The notes under the pieces: model-generated
Databases searched by the model: none
The model's input: only the letters and a program-made list of their open reading frames with translations
What the model was told of the DNA's origin: nothing
Shown here: positions 37,511 through 50,632 of the stretch, piece after piece
Layout of the letters: every line of letters begins with the position of its first letter
Numbering within the stretch: position 1 is the first letter of the stretch
Origin: Hoplostethus atlanticus
Lineage: Eukaryota; Chordata; Actinopteri; Trachichthyiformes; Trachichthyidae
Length of the DNA stretch: 64,000 bases
Direction: 5' to 3'
Assembly (NCBI GenBank): GCA_034670405.1
Contig: JAXDDX010000003.1
Span: 4,831,001-4,895,000, forward strand
Program-made: the position numbers and the translations under genes

Positions 37511-40106
37511 AGCTTAAACATACGTAGCGGGCAACAAATGGCTAACGGATGAACAGAATATCAAACAAAAGTCTGTCTCTGTGTTTCTCTGTAATGCATT
37601 ACCTTGCTAACTAATTCAGCTTTTGGCGATCCGAGGAACGGCCTGCCATGTTGTGGAAGCAGAAGGAGGATATTTGATTTCCATTTTTATATTATATTGT
37701 ATCATGGAGGTGCATTTCTTTAGATTTAAGTTACCATTCGCCATGATGGACTACTGTAATGACCAAATTATGGAAACTGAAGGAAAGGAAACAACACAAA
37801 ACAACCTAAGGCTAATCTATGTGCCATGTTTTTTTTACTGCAGAATGAGCTGTCTTCTTGTTGTTGACTTTGCACTCTAAACTGGAAATGCAGTCTGTGG
37901 TGTCGCGGATTCTATTCAGGATGTGTGACAGAGGCCTGCAGAGCTTGCAAAGCAGGTAATGCCAACTTCTCACAGGCAGAAGAAACAAATAGAATTATTT
38001 ATAGGTGTAAAATATTTATCTAGGATCTCTCCATGCCCCCATTGCTAAGATATATCATAGGTTATTCAGTAGCAACTTAGAGTGGGGCGTTCCACAGCAC
38101 ATTCAAAGATGACTCTCAGATCAGATTGTTCTGTTCCCGTTCCAGTGCTATTAGCCACTTATATAACGGATTATACAAACCCTTTGGATGAGTTGGCACC
38201 ATAAAACGGCAAGCAATTTAAACAAAGGCAACTAAATGGCATACTGGTTGCTAGTGGTAGAAAATGATAGACCTCTTTGGAATAAATGAGCATTCACTCA
38301 CCAAGATGTGAAATTCTGGATAATATGTTGTGGAAAAATGACTAAAATTATTGCAATAAATATTAAAGCTATTATAAATCACAAATGTAATACAACACCT
38401 CCATTTGGTGGAATTGGCCTGTGACTTGGGGAAAATGTTGATGAACTACGCTGCGCCATATTGAATGCTAATCGAGAGCGACCTTGTTGTTCAAATAGTT
38501 GCGTGTTGCTGGAATACCAAGTAAACATGCCTGTCTTTCCAGTTGCAAAGGAGATTTTTTTTTGTTCAAATTCTACAAGGGACTCAAGAAAACTGTTAAA
38601 AACAAGTCAAATGTAAAAAAGTTGGCGTACTGAGTCACATCTGTATCCGCATGCTGCGGGCTCTATGATTTGATATTAGTCTGCGTGAATGTGTCTGAGT
38701 ATGAATGTGCAATTCATGTTAAATGGCTCTTTAAAAAATCTGTTATGGTTCTGCATGGTTGTCAGAGGGGCACTGGAGCATTCAACGTGGCGACCTCTGA
38801 GTGACTGTGCCAAAGCAATCGCTACGGTTACTCTTGTCATTTCAATGCAATTTCTAAGATCTGATCGGGAAGATTAGATTTTTATGAGATCATAACTCTT
38901 CACATCCACACTTAGCCTAAAAATAACCCATTGCTACTCATATTTATTTAAATATGGCCCATATTAGGTTTTCCCTCTGCAGTGATTGGATTGTGTGCAT
39001 TTACACTATATAGAATTGCTGTCACAATGCCAGCCTCACCACTGCCAAGACTGCTTTTGAAGGTCCGACAGCGAAGTGAGTTTTGTGCGTCCAGATGTGT
39101 CACTTTATGTGATCTAGCATGATGAAAAAATCACATTGAACTCTGTCTTCTTCTGTCCTCACGGATATGCTGTATCACGCAGCCTCCCCCACTTCAAGAC
39201 TCTGCTGTCTACCACAGTAACAATATGAAGTTGAAATGTGGCCATTTTTAGTTCAGTGTGATACAAGGAATAAAATGAATTATGGCATATTCACACTAAT
39301 GGGTTGAGGCAGAAATGAAACAGCTTCATAGAAATCTATGGTGCTGCCGTACTTCCAGGCTCCAGTATCGTGTTAAGTCCCATTAAACTACATTAGTGCT
39401 AAGATATGGTACTCTAACATATATGTTGCATTTCAATAACTACCCAGCCTCAGATTATTTCATGCTATACAGTACAAAAAGGTTCCTGGGAGGTTTCTGG
39501 TATATGACCTGGATAAGAGAACACTGTATGGAGGACAGAGATATTTAGAGATATACAAATAAATAAATTAGTAAAATAAAATAAATACATGCATACAATA
39601 ATATGCAGAGAAATCTGTTCATAAATAAATGAAAAATGAAAGTGAACCTAATTCAAATAAATTCCCATGAACTGAGGGGTTGACCTCCATGTAACAGAAG
39701 GGCTAGCAGCTAGCAGCAGACTGGAGTTATTGATTATTGTCTACATGGAAGAGCAGGTAATCAGGGGAAGCATCATTGTCCTCTGCATCCCAATGTTAAT
39801 AATCACAGCAATTGGCCTGGCCAGTGTTCTTGGCAGTGACCACTTTACAGCCTAATTCTTCTTGGAAGTGGACAACTTATCGCCTAATAGTCAAGATATG
39901 TCGATGATGCGGAGGGACTTTGTTCGTTTGTTACAAAGTTATTTTGTTGTAAGGCAAATCCATTAAAGCAATGAAGCACCAAAAGTAGGTTAGACACCAC
40001 CTACCTATGTGCTTGATTGACAGCTTCGTAATCACAGTACGGAAATAAATACATGTGTGAATAAATGTAATTAAATGTTTCTTGTTAATGTGTAATTTCT
40101 TGTTAA

Positions 40107-40133
40107 TTTATATATATATATATATATATATAT
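40107..40133. repeat. (TA)n microsatellite
   Basis: About 27 bases of alternating TA. Confidence 0.93.
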
Positions 40134-41699
40134 TTTTTACATGTATTTGCCATGGATTTATTTAGAGATTTCTAAATGTATTAATTTGTTTCTAATTGTC
40201 TGATCCGTATATAGAGTATGGTGATAATTGGAAACAATAACATGAAGACCTCCCACTGCCAGTGTTACCACAATGCTGTGAGCTTCTTCTAGTATGGCTC
40301 TGGTCCATACATCTAGAAGGCAAGGTCAGTGTTAATCAGCGCTGACATCTTAATTATGATTGATCATCTGGCTCTCCAACATTTATGATAGCGGTGAAAA
40401 ACACCATGCTAGGTGCCAATTCAGAATCTCTCATAAATGCTCGCTTGCGATCTAGTTACAGCGAAGACATCGGTGCGCTCTTGTGCCTTGTGCATCGGGG
40501 CATTGGTCATTCTGGAAGCCGCTGCAGTATCAACAAACTTTGGTTTTCCACTGGAATACCGAGCAGGTTTTGTTTGTGTAGCAGCGCGGCATACATAAAC
40601 CATCATGTAACCCTTCGAGCAGCTTTAGCTAGCCCGGTTGTTAATTTGTTAAGGTGACCTTTTTTCTGTATTGACTGCAGCCATTATAATGTTGTCCATT
40701 CTGCCTTATGGTCGCTGACAGCTACTCATTTCTCATATCTAGACTGAGTCTGGTTCACTTTCGTTAATAATGAAATTTCCCAATGGCACTGTAAGTATAA
40801 TATCTGGGTGATGATATCAATTCCTATCAGGTTAATTAGAACAATATGTGACAGATTGCATTATGTGTTTTTCAGTAACTAGTTTGTAAAGCACAGAGCA
40901 ACAAGGAAATATATATCTTTTTTCTATTAGCAATAACCTATAAAGCTGTCTAACACAATCATGGAATAATGTGCTTTCACAGTATCCCCTCCCCTTCCTT
41001 TGGTTCATGCCACGTATGCCTGCTTTGAATGAGGAGCGACAACTAACAGGAACATGCATTACCTTTCGCTGCATAATATGAAGTGGTAAATGTGCTCTAC
41101 AAAGATCTGCGTGTCGTGAAAATACAATCAAGCAAACTGCCTTATCTTTTACCTCTGGCTATTGATACACACCTTAGTGGATACGGCTGGATCTTGATTC
41201 GGATGCACGTTACATTTTTGACACATGCTGTATAACACATGTATGATATAATGCATTGGTGAAAAGGCGAATAAAGTTTGTGTGTCTGTCGGTAACAACC
41301 AGAAAACCAAAAGGGAACCCAGTAAAAATGGCTGTTGCTGTCATGAATGGAGGTGACCCCCCTCCTGGCAGTGCTTTGCACTGCAATGTTTCCCCCTCAC
41401 TCCAGCTGTGTGCTCCCTGGGCCTGTCTGCATCCTGTCTCCTCAGGCTCTAAGCCATCATTAACAGGCAGAGTAAGCCTTAGCCTCTCCCAAACCCTTCC
41501 TCCCTCTCAGTCCTTTCACATAAACATAAGCTTCCTATGCTGGGCCTGGCATTCTTGAAATGTCAGAAGAATTGTCCCAAGGCTCTCTGGGTTGTTAAAT
41601 TAAGCCAGACATGCAAAAGCGGACCTCTTATGATGTATATTAACCTGGAGCACTGAGTATTCATTCACAGTATTGTGTTGTTTGCTTACTAGCCACCAT

Positions 41700-41734
41700 G
41701 AGAAAGAGAGAGAGCGAGCGAGTGAGCGAGCAAC

Positions 41735-41765
<31 letters not shown>

Positions 41766-41766
41766 A
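41700..41766. repeat. GA-rich simple sequence
   Basis: GAGA repeats interrupted by GAGCGAGCGAGTGAGC and CAACAGAG units. Confidence 0.93.
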
Positions 41767-42199
41767 ACATTGACAAGCATACTATTGAGGAAGAGAGTCT
41801 GCGCTGACTCGGTGGATGGAATACATTGATACATTGCGATATCTTCTTTAAGGATAGAAAAGATGAAACGCTTTGTGTGGTATCACTGATACCACTGACA
41901 AAAGGAGAAGTGTGAGAGTGTGAGGAAAAAAAAAAAAACAGCACTCCTGGACCACATTTGTCTGCTCGACACAGCCGATGTCCCCGCAGACTGCTGCGTC
42001 AGAATGAGCTATTGTGTCCCAGCTTTTTTGAAGAGGCTTTAAAAATGCATTCATCCAGTGGTACATTTGAGGTGATTCAGTGTTGCCGCACTTTCTGTGG
42101 AGCTCACGCTGGCGTTCAGATCTTCACTAACACAGAGATCTGTCAGGTCTGGATTCTGACTGCAGAACCGTGTCACTGGTCGGCATGTCACAGAGTTGA

Positions 42200-42611
42200 T
42201 TAAAGGTGCATTACGTATGATTTTTACTGCCCCGTAGCACAAAATGACCATAATATATCTGTGGGGGTTGATAGGGTTGTTGATCAATACCAATGACTCT
42301 GATAGCTTTCTGGCTTTCAAAACTCACTCTCCAGCCTGTACTCTGTGCTCTGTCCAACCTCCCTCTACTCCTTTCAACTGCTCAGAGATGGTGAACAGAA
42401 TCTGCTCGCAACACATTCCGTCTGCCAAGTAATTTGTTTAGCATTGTGATATTTGACCTCTTCTCTTAACGTTTCTGTTGGATTTCTGCTCTAATTAACT
42501 GGCTTACTTGTCTCTGCTGTGAAAATGTGAATTATTTTTGCCAAAAGCCTGTCAGGGTTATTGCAGTTCGTCGGTTGCAGATGGTCGATAAAAGTTATAA
42601 ATTACCTTTAA
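42200..42611. mobile_element. TTAAAGG-terminated DNA element, copy 2
   Basis: The left end is TTAAAGGTGCATTACGTATG. The right end on the other strand is TTAAAGGTAATTTATAAC. The interior parallels 22112-22621 block by block (GTATGATTTTTAC, GTAGCACAAAATGACCAT, ATATATCTGTGGGGG, TTCTGGCTTTC, GCTCTAATTAACTGGCTT). It lacks the G-run and about 100 bases found in copy 1. There is no coding capacity. The right terminus overlaps the left terminus of the next element. Confidence 0.6.
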
Positions 42612-42861
42612 AAGATTAGACCCACATTTTGGGGAAAATGGCCTATTGGTCAACTTACCCTTCACGTGACAAAAGGAGGTCTACCTTTGTGACGTTAGAT
42701 AATGCTTGTTTCCTACAGGCACTTAATGTACTGTACGCTAACACGTTATCATGGGCAGGACAGAGATACCAGAGACAAGAGATGTGGTACTCCTATAGTA
42801 ACATGGAAAAGGCAAATTGATGAATGAGCCAATTTCCCCAAAACGTGGTGTAGTCCTTTAA
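42608..42861. mobile_element. 254-bp MITE with long inverted termini
   Basis: Left end: TTAAAAGATTAGACCCACAT then TTTGGGGAAAATGGCCTATT. Right end on the other strand: TTAAAGGACTACACCACGTT then TTGGGGAAATTGGCTCATT. The arms match over about 38 positions with few differences, a clear terminal inverted repeat. The interior of about 175 bases has no coding potential. It directly abuts the preceding element and shares its TTAA. Confidence 0.65.
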
Positions 42862-43814
42862 GATAACCACAACATGGAGGTTGGCCGTCTTGCCTTTACA
42901 CATGATTCATTACATTATTTAGTATTAAGGTTACTTTACTGGCTGACCTGTCACAAACCCTCTTGCCTCAGATATACACCCACAGTACCGATACATGTAT
43001 GAATGCGTTTCTTTCCCGGGGTCAGAAGGCAGGGTCGTCCTCGGTGCAGCCCTGAAGGCAGCCTCCTTGAGCAGTCAAGAGATCAGTGCATTGCTTAGGG
43101 GTGTTTGAGCAGTGAAGATATGCAGCACTGATATACTACAAACTGCCTTCACCAGCTCACAGCTGGAACACTGGGTCCATGTTTTTCTGTGCGACTGTAA
43201 TAATTTTAGACTAGTTCAGTGATGAATTATTGATAAATTAATATATATACATATATAGATGCTTGTAGTAATTTGTACTAGATAACGTACATATGATGTT
43301 AAATTAGCTAGGTTTATGCTGTAGTTTGCTATTGTTACTTACTATTGTTACTTATTACTTACTTATACTTAGGCTACTGTTAAATGAGACACCAGAAATT
43401 GGTTATTGGCCACAGGTGAGAACATCACTGTCTGTTTTGGTTTGGTGGTCCTTTATGCTCTGCTAGTTAAGGTGTACCTTAAGGACTACGTCAACTAAGC
43501 ATTGATGCAGTTGCAGTTGCAAAGTGCAGATTCTGATCTACTAACGTGTGCACAGGCGTTTTGCGTGTAGGAGACTTTTAGTGCATTTGACCCAATGAAT
43601 ATGTATTTTGAGTATTATTTTGAGTATGTATTTTCTATTTACTGTATCTTCTTAATGATTTTCCACTTTTACACGGTTTGTGTAATTCCTAGAGTTACAT
43701 ATATGGACACATAGTATATTAAACCATTCATCAATTGGACAACACTTACTTAATGACTCATGTACACTTACTAGAGATTTTCTAAACATTTTTTTTTCTC
43801 CATGACAAAGAATG
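42862..43814. other. No gene seen
   Basis: AT-rich noncoding sequence. Short TTACTTATTACTTACTTAT simple sequence lies at about 43343-43373. Confidence 0.5.
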
Positions 43815-44040
43815 CATCCTATTTTTCAGCACTGCCACAGTTACACACATCCACACTTTCTTCGACTTCTTGGCCGCTCCACTTTGGGCGAGTGGGGGTG
43901 CTTTGCTCAAGGGCACCCCGATGGTAGTTGTTGAGGGAGGAGAAAGCATTTCTCATTCCCAAACAAGATCTTCCTTGCCAGGCAGCCTTCCGGTCACAAG
44001 CCAGGTTCTCCAACCTCTAGGCTAGTGCTGCTCCAACCTC
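43815..44040 (-). mobile_element. tRNA-derived SINE
   Basis: On the minus strand the copy starts near 44034 with AGCACTAGCCTAGAGGTTGG, which contains a pol III A-box-like TAGCCTAGAGGTTGG. It continues GCTTGTGACCGGAAGGCTGC, where a B-box would follow but is degraded. The body contains GGGTGCCCTTGAGCAAAGCA. 'AGTGGTTAGAG...TTGTGACCGGAAGGTTGC' with 'TGCCCTTGAGCAAGGCA' is a familiar teleost SINE pattern. It is not a functional tRNA gene. Borders are approximate. Confidence 0.65.
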
Positions 44041-45099
44041 TCATTTAACACCGCCCTAACCTCCAGGCTGCAACGCCTTCAGCAGCTGACAACTAAATAT
44101 CTCAACAGCTCAAAGTCAAGTGACATAGAATTAAAAAGGCGGAGAAATACTTACACTGTGAAATAGTTTTATCAATAGTAGTTATTAGTGGTTAGATATT
44201 AAGAGTTCTCCCGATTATGAGCAGGTTTTCATTGGGCCGGGTGTGATAGCAGCTCTCAAACTTATAACTGTTCTCATAGGTTTGTCAAAAATGGCAGGTT
44301 TGCAGACGGGTGGTAAACTGCAGTGTGTTTTTTTATATTTATCAGTGGCTCTATTGAGTCCTTGAATGGGAATGTTGAGGTCGCGGTGAATGAAGGATGG
44401 ATTTTTAGATATGCTATTTTGAGTCTGCATGAATAATGCAACTTATATAACTTGAAGTTCAACCGTTACTGTGTGCAATTTAATCAATATTTTAAAAGAT
44501 ATTAAAAGTAACCAACTGTGCCAAGTATATGGATCGGGGACATATAGGTCACCGTCCCATTGAACGACATGAATACTGGAGAGAAATCTGCAATCCTCTT
44601 ACTTCACAACTAGCTCATCTTCATAACTTAGCATATTTGGATGAGTTCTTTTCATGTCACCTTCAAATGGAGACATCATCAATTTAACTCTGATGAAAGC
44701 CCTTTGTGGGATTGTTATCCTAAGCCGGAGCTCTTGGAGAGTTTACACAAGGTGGCTGATATTGGACTTCAGAGAGTTGAGGGATAAAAGATGAGTGACA
44801 CACAGGCGGACAGCGTTAAGGAGACGGACTCCCCTGTTCCTGGGAAGGTGCTCGGTGTCTTCTCAGGACTGACGCGAGCCATTTGGTAAACATTATACAT
44901 TTGTTATCCATACTGACTCCCAAGGATATGGACTCTCCTGCACACACTGTGATACGCCGCTGCAGGAAACCCTGTCAAACATGTCAATGATAAAGGGCGT
45001 AGTGGTAGATTTGGCGGAGGATCTATAAACGCCGTCAAATGATGAGCAAATTTGTTGATGTCAAAACCATCAGGAAATAAAACTCAGCGTCAATCAGGA
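44041..45099. other. No gene seen
   Basis: Noncoding. Sequence from about 44770 is less AT-rich and may belong to the unknown repeat that follows. Confidence 0.45.
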
Positions 45100-45535
45100 A
45101 GGCTACCTCCCTCTTTCATATTTTGCCAGCAGGTACAAGCACGCCCCCAGCTCTGCATCGTCCAATCACCGTAGCCCACGCTCCTTTCTCCTCCCCTTCC
45201 TCCCTCTCCAGAAACCAATCTCTAACCATTTCCCTCTATTTGTAGCCCCTCAGCTGCATCAGTGTTTCTGTCATTTCAGCTGCCTAAACCGCACCAGCTT
45301 GACGCACCACCTCCTCCCCCTCCACCACCAGCATCACGGCTCCATCAGATATCCAGGAGGATTAGATCTTCAGCCCGGGGGGGTTCTTCTGTCTCCTTCC
45401 CGCCCCCTGGGAGCTTCACCCTATCGCTGGATACCTCTTGGAGTCTACGCCAAACCTATATGCTCATGCTCATTCTCTCATGCTGTTAATAAATGTTTCC
45501 TAGCCTCTCGTGATTGAAACAGGGTCTGGCATCAA
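45100..45535 (+). other. GC-rich block ending in AATAAA, possible retroelement end
   Basis: A C-rich, CpG-containing stretch (about 45140-45440) is followed by TCATGCTGTTAATAAATG with an AATAAA signal, then TCGTGATTGAAACAGGGTCT. Two overlapping plus-strand frames of 72-75 codons pass through it (one Pro-rich, one reading GGLDLQPGGVLLSPSRPLG), with no domain recognised. The layout resembles a retroelement terminus with a polyadenylation signal, but I cannot name a family. Confidence 0.3.
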
Positions 45536-45953
45536 ATAGATCACAAATATGTACAATAGTTGAGTTTACAATCAATACCATCAAACGGCTGCAACAGCAA
45601 CTACGCCATTATCACATTGAATCATATTGTAACTGGTGAGGAGCAACCTCACCTCAGTCCTTTCATCCAACTGGATAGGATAATTCTCACACTGAGACGC
45701 TGAATGCTCGTTTTAAATTCACATGTACATGTAGGCATTCAGCCGGTGCTTCTATTCAGAGCCGGTGCTATTCTATTCAGTGACTTGTAATGAGTGCCAG
45801 AGTTGAACAAGGTTACATCCATATCAGCAACATTACAGACGGCTAAGAAGTAAGGAGGGCGAGGGTCAGAGCCACGATGCCCTGAGAGAACGAAATAAAT
45901 ATTACTGGAATTAACTAGAATTATCATTTATGATCACTGTTGAATGTTGCCTC

Positions 45954-45992
<39 letters not shown>

Positions 45993-46020
45993 ACACACAC
46001 ACACACTCACACACAGAGAG
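45954..46020. repeat. (AC)n microsatellite
   Basis: AC repeats for about 65 bases with two single-base interruptions (ATAC and CTCA). Confidence 0.96.
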
Positions 46021-47770
46021 TTTTAACCTTTTGAAGTATAATGTATGAAAATTACTTTCTACGCGATAACATGAAGCACCTGTCCACGCCCCTTATCTCT
46101 CACTGTGTTTTGTTTATCTGCCTCCTCACCGTTGCCTCTCCATTTATCGGTTGCGCTGGCATTCCCGTTAAAGCATCCCCTGTGGCTCGTCTCTTGGACG
46201 ATGATGGACACAGGTGGTCAGAGAAAGTGTCCACATGGCTGAGACCAGAGCGCTGTCCTGGGGCTCTGGCAGTGGCCTTGAAGGCTTATCATCTCTCCAC
46301 AGAAGTGCTCTTTCATGCTTTTGATCTCGTATGAATTAGTTTCTCTGGCTTTTCTGTTAAAGCAATTTCCCCCCCGCCCCTGTCACAGAAAATCCCAACG
46401 GCCATGGGTATGGACAGAAATGTATAAGAGTGTCATTTCTGCTGCGCTTATATCTGTGGCTATGACCTTGATTGACAATCATATGGAGTTCATAACAGAT
46501 ATAAAACAGGCCTGCACCCCTTACAAGGAAATAATAGTAGCTCAGGGTATAGACATGTAGAGATTAGCCATTATGTACAACAAGCTCACCACTAGCCTTT
46601 ATTAGTATGTAGTATCTCCCTTCTCCATTATAGTGCGCCACATTGCAAATTCTGATGATAGGCATAATTGCTTTTTTCCACGATATGAAACAATGCTGAC
46701 GTGGCCCTTGGTGTAAAGTTATGCTGAGAGGAGCAGAGGGCAAGAAAATCATGCAAATAAATCACATGTACTTGAATACTTTAAAAGTACAGGTTGGATT
46801 TTCAGTCAAAAATTAACAAACACCATCAGTGACTGTGGCTGTCGAGTGCGACGAGGCTCGGTCAGTCTGGGGAAAAGCCAGACTGCATTTTGACACCGTT
46901 CCTCGCTAGATATGCTCTCCCTATTTGGTTTAGTATCAACCTGTGTTTGACAGGTTTCACGCAGTAGTAAGTGATACCATGATTACCGAGTGTCCAGTGT
47001 GTCCAGAGGAGATCCTGGCATCCATCTGACTGCCCGTGGCTGCAATGAGGAAAAGCAGAGGGTCTCCAGAACCATCAAGCATTGCGCCTCTCTGCCTCGT
47101 TGCCACGGAAACACACATCACGTTGTTGTCTGATCTTTAGGGGAACTTTTGTTTCTTTTTGATGAGCCCCTGCTGCATTAATGGGAAAAAAGAGAGTAGA
47201 TGTTAAACTGTTCTGCTCTTGTCTCCTCCAGGCTAAAAATGTTATCTCCTATTCATTATTTGGCTTGTCATATTATATGATTTGCCAGACAAGAGAAACT
47301 CTTCAAAATAATAGGAATCTATTTTCACATTTTCAGTCACAGTACCAATAAACGTCATTGGAAAGTCATCCTACTAGAACTGCTCTCCCAACAACGCATG
47401 ATTAGGAAAAGAAAGAGGGTTGACTATAGGGATCGGGTATGATGTATAGCAGGAATAAATACTGCTCACTGCGAGGAAAGGCCCGTCTCCCTCTGCCGAG
47501 GAATGTCGCATGAAATTTGTTTCTATTTGTGCAAGGCAGCGAATCAGTCAATTTCATCTCTGTTTCCCTTTTCTCTTCTATGCATCCCAATGAGCTTAAC
47601 ACAATATTAAAATATGGCAGAGAGCTGATGAGAAAAAATGACCATAATGCCCATCTCAGCTGCTGCTGCTTCCTTTGTCTGGCTCTGTTTCTTGCATCCA
47701 GAGAAGCACTGCATTGATTCTGATTGTTAAAGTTACAGTAAAAGTAGAAACACAGAAACACATCTATGAT

Positions 47771-47771
<1 letters not shown>

Positions 47772-47807
<36 letters not shown>
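47772..47807. repeat. (AC)n microsatellite
   Basis: About 36 bases of perfect AC repeats. The minus-strand frame of 134 codons starting here as Cys-Val repeats is an artefact. Confidence 0.96.
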
Positions 47808-47808
<1 letters not shown>

Positions 47809-50632
47809 CAAAACAGATGCATTTAATATGCTTGTCTGAAAGGTCAAGTGTTCAAAGGAAATTGCTTTGTCCAAGTTATTGGGAAATGTAATGAGATGGA
47901 ATTGTTTATGCATCTGCTAAACACTTGTCACAGTTGATGCTTTTCCCCGGTTGTCCTGATGCTTAACAGAAAATGAGAAATCACTTCACGTTCCGTTATG
48001 CTCCTGGTCACGTTGTGTCTTTGATTCTGGGTGTGACAGGGATCTCTTTAAAGCCTTATTATCCAGTGGGTACTTTTTAGTAATCTGATTGGCCCAAGAC
48101 ATGTTCAAGGCCTGCTGATGGATAGCTGATTTTTATTGGTTGCTAGGGCTCCTCTTGTGGTAACCAGCTAATTAACAATCTTTTTTTAATTTTTTTTAAT
48201 TTCCTCCTGATGTATGATGCTTTGTTCTCCTGTAGTTATGTATGCTACTTTGCAGAAGGTTACATGCCTTTGCAGCACCTCAAGGCTGCACCTTGGACCT
48301 TTTACATCACCGTGATCATAACAAAACAACCTCTCTGCGTATATTTACTCGCCGTTATCTACAAAACATTCCTACAGTGACATAAATGCCATTACTACTG
48401 TGTGTTACTCAGATGTGTGTTACACAGATAGAAAGATAAAGCAAATTAGGGAAGAGCAAAAGAGAAGCAGAGCAGTGTGTTACATAAAAGTGACACAAAG
48501 GATTTGTTCCACCAGACTTCACCCAATCCAATCAAGTGGGCTTTTCTGGATGAGTTCTCAAGCGATTCTTGCATCTCTCAGGAGAAAGCACTCAAGTTAA
48601 CGTGTCCTTTGGTAATGAGGAAAGGATATTGGGCTTTTTTGATGCAAACGTGATTTTCTGATGTGATTTTCTGATTTTTTTGCCACAAAATGTATACAAC
48701 AACACACACACATATATATAAGGCTTTAATGGAAGAAAGATGGATCCAGTTAATGTTTTCTCAAAGCTGGTTTCGCTTTGTATTGCTATCCAATAGATGC
48801 GTTGACTCATCACTGTACCGTCTATCACTTAGTGAGATGGTTACAAGATGTGTAATCCTGATATTTTTGTCAAAGCATTCAAAAATGTTGATTTGTTAGA
48901 GAAGCTGACCGCATGCAGCATCCTTTGTAGAGATGTGTATTGCTCTTGAAACTGGTCAAATTACACATTGAATGAATTCCAGAAACAGCCCTGTAGTGCA
49001 GCTCTTTCACAAGATATTCTGTCATTCAGATGTGAAGGGGAAAACACAAACAGGAGTGGAGTGTCCTTTTGGAAGCACTGTCTATCAGTCTGTCTATCAG
49101 TCGATCTCTCTCAGACACATGTAATGTGCACTACCAAATATATTTCATTCATAATTAAAGGACAATCTATAAATTATTAATACATTATTAATGATTCAAG
49201 TATTAAAGTTTTCAATATACAAATAATACTGCAGGTTACTTTTTACCCACGACACTCACTGTGTAAAATAATTTTACTGATTATGTCTTCATCAGAAAAC
49301 CATCAACGTGTAGTAGCCCTGGTGGCAAAAGTATAGGGTAGTTAAAGTATGAATCATTATTTAGTAATAATCTACCATCATGTTTTCTGTAAGATTTCAA
49401 ACTCAAACTGAACTTTTTATCCCAGCCCAGTGTGCATTTTAAATCAAAAGGCCATCACTGTTGGATCTGTTTTCAACTGGCAGCATCAGGCAGTTTTCCT
49501 CGTGGCTATGCGCTCTTCAGAAACTAGCTAGTATAGAATAGGCTACTGTGTTTTTAATATTTCTTTCAATTATTTCTTTACATTTGTTATGAAACTCTCG
49601 CCCAAAATGTGTTGTGTTTTATGTTTAAAAATGGCAACAACAACAACGGCAACCTGCAATAAAACCAAAATGCGACACCATGCCAGAGTTCAAATGCCAA
49701 GAAGCTCGCTAACCCTTACATTAAACATTTGATTGAAATGATCATCATTCATATAGTAGCGTTTCCCATAGATTTCAAATAGCTGTCATAATTCTGTTCA
49801 TTGTACTATAGTTCTGAGCCCTTTGGGAATAATGTTGAACCTTCATATTTGGTCTATCGAGAAGACAGTATCTCATATGAGGTCCGGTGCCTGTTGTTTA
49901 GAGGTTGTCTTTAAATTCCTCAAAGGGGTTATGGGCTCAAATGTAGTCACCCAGTAATTGGTCATTTTAATGAATTATCATTTACTCAATAGCAAATCAA
50001 CATTAGCACATTCACTCATTTTCCACATCCTTAAGAAATGTGGTCTGGCCTTGGGTTACCTGTCCTATTACAAAAACATTTAGCGGAAAAAGTCTTGCAT
50101 GAGTCAGAACATTTCTGATAAACTTTATTCAGATTTCAGAGCACTCCACAGAACTGAGAGTAGTCTCAGAGTCTCAGATGATTTTCTTTTAGCAGCAGAT
50201 GCTGAGTAATGTCCATTTCTTATACTTTCAAACCACGTCATTATGATCGATTGCCTCAAGCATCGGGTAGGTGTTACTGACACAGCACTTCTGCTGAGTT
50301 ACTGACACAACTCCTGGTCATATACTATACTAGTTGCTTGCAGTATTCCCAATAGGCTGATTCTGGGTTTTTCCCTACATTCCCTTCCTGCTACATCATT
50401 CCAAACCACATTATCTCCTTATATTGCGACAACAATGATGCCCAGTTATAGCCACCGTAGAAACCTGGCCATGGTCACAGCTCAGCAAATCTCAAAGAAT
50501 GGCAAATTGTTATGAAAATAGCCATTGTTCAATGAAAATGGGTCACAGGCAGACAAGCCCTTGTGTTATAACTGGTAGCACATGGCACTAACATTGCCAT
50601 GCAACTTCTATGGAGGACTTTCAGGTGACGTA

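Larger units (their letters stand above)
37511..42199. other. Gene desert segment, no gene seen
   Basis: No exon supported. It contains an AT dinucleotide run at 40107-40133 and a GA/GAGC-rich simple-sequence tract at 41700-41766. The minus-strand frame at 41600-41944 is an artefact of the GA tract. Two TTTATT-rich stretches (about 39550-39620) are simple AT-rich DNA. Confidence 0.5.
45536..50632. other. Gene desert segment, no gene seen
   Basis: No exon supported. It contains AC microsatellites at 45954-46020 and 47772-47807. A frame at 46071-46334 begins with a signal-peptide-like N-terminus (see findings) but has no other support. The remainder is AT-rich unique-looking sequence. Confidence 0.5.

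Noticed and set aside
41600-41944. 114-codon Ser/Phe-rich minus-strand frame
   Set aside because: Product of the GA-rich simple-sequence tract.
43815-44040. Functional tRNA gene
   Set aside because: An A-box-like sequence is present, but the B box and cloverleaf are not. The body continues into a typical SINE tail.
47402-47806. 134-codon minus-strand frame starting with Cys-Val repeats
   Set aside because: Starts inside an (AC)n microsatellite; the remainder has no domain or splice context.
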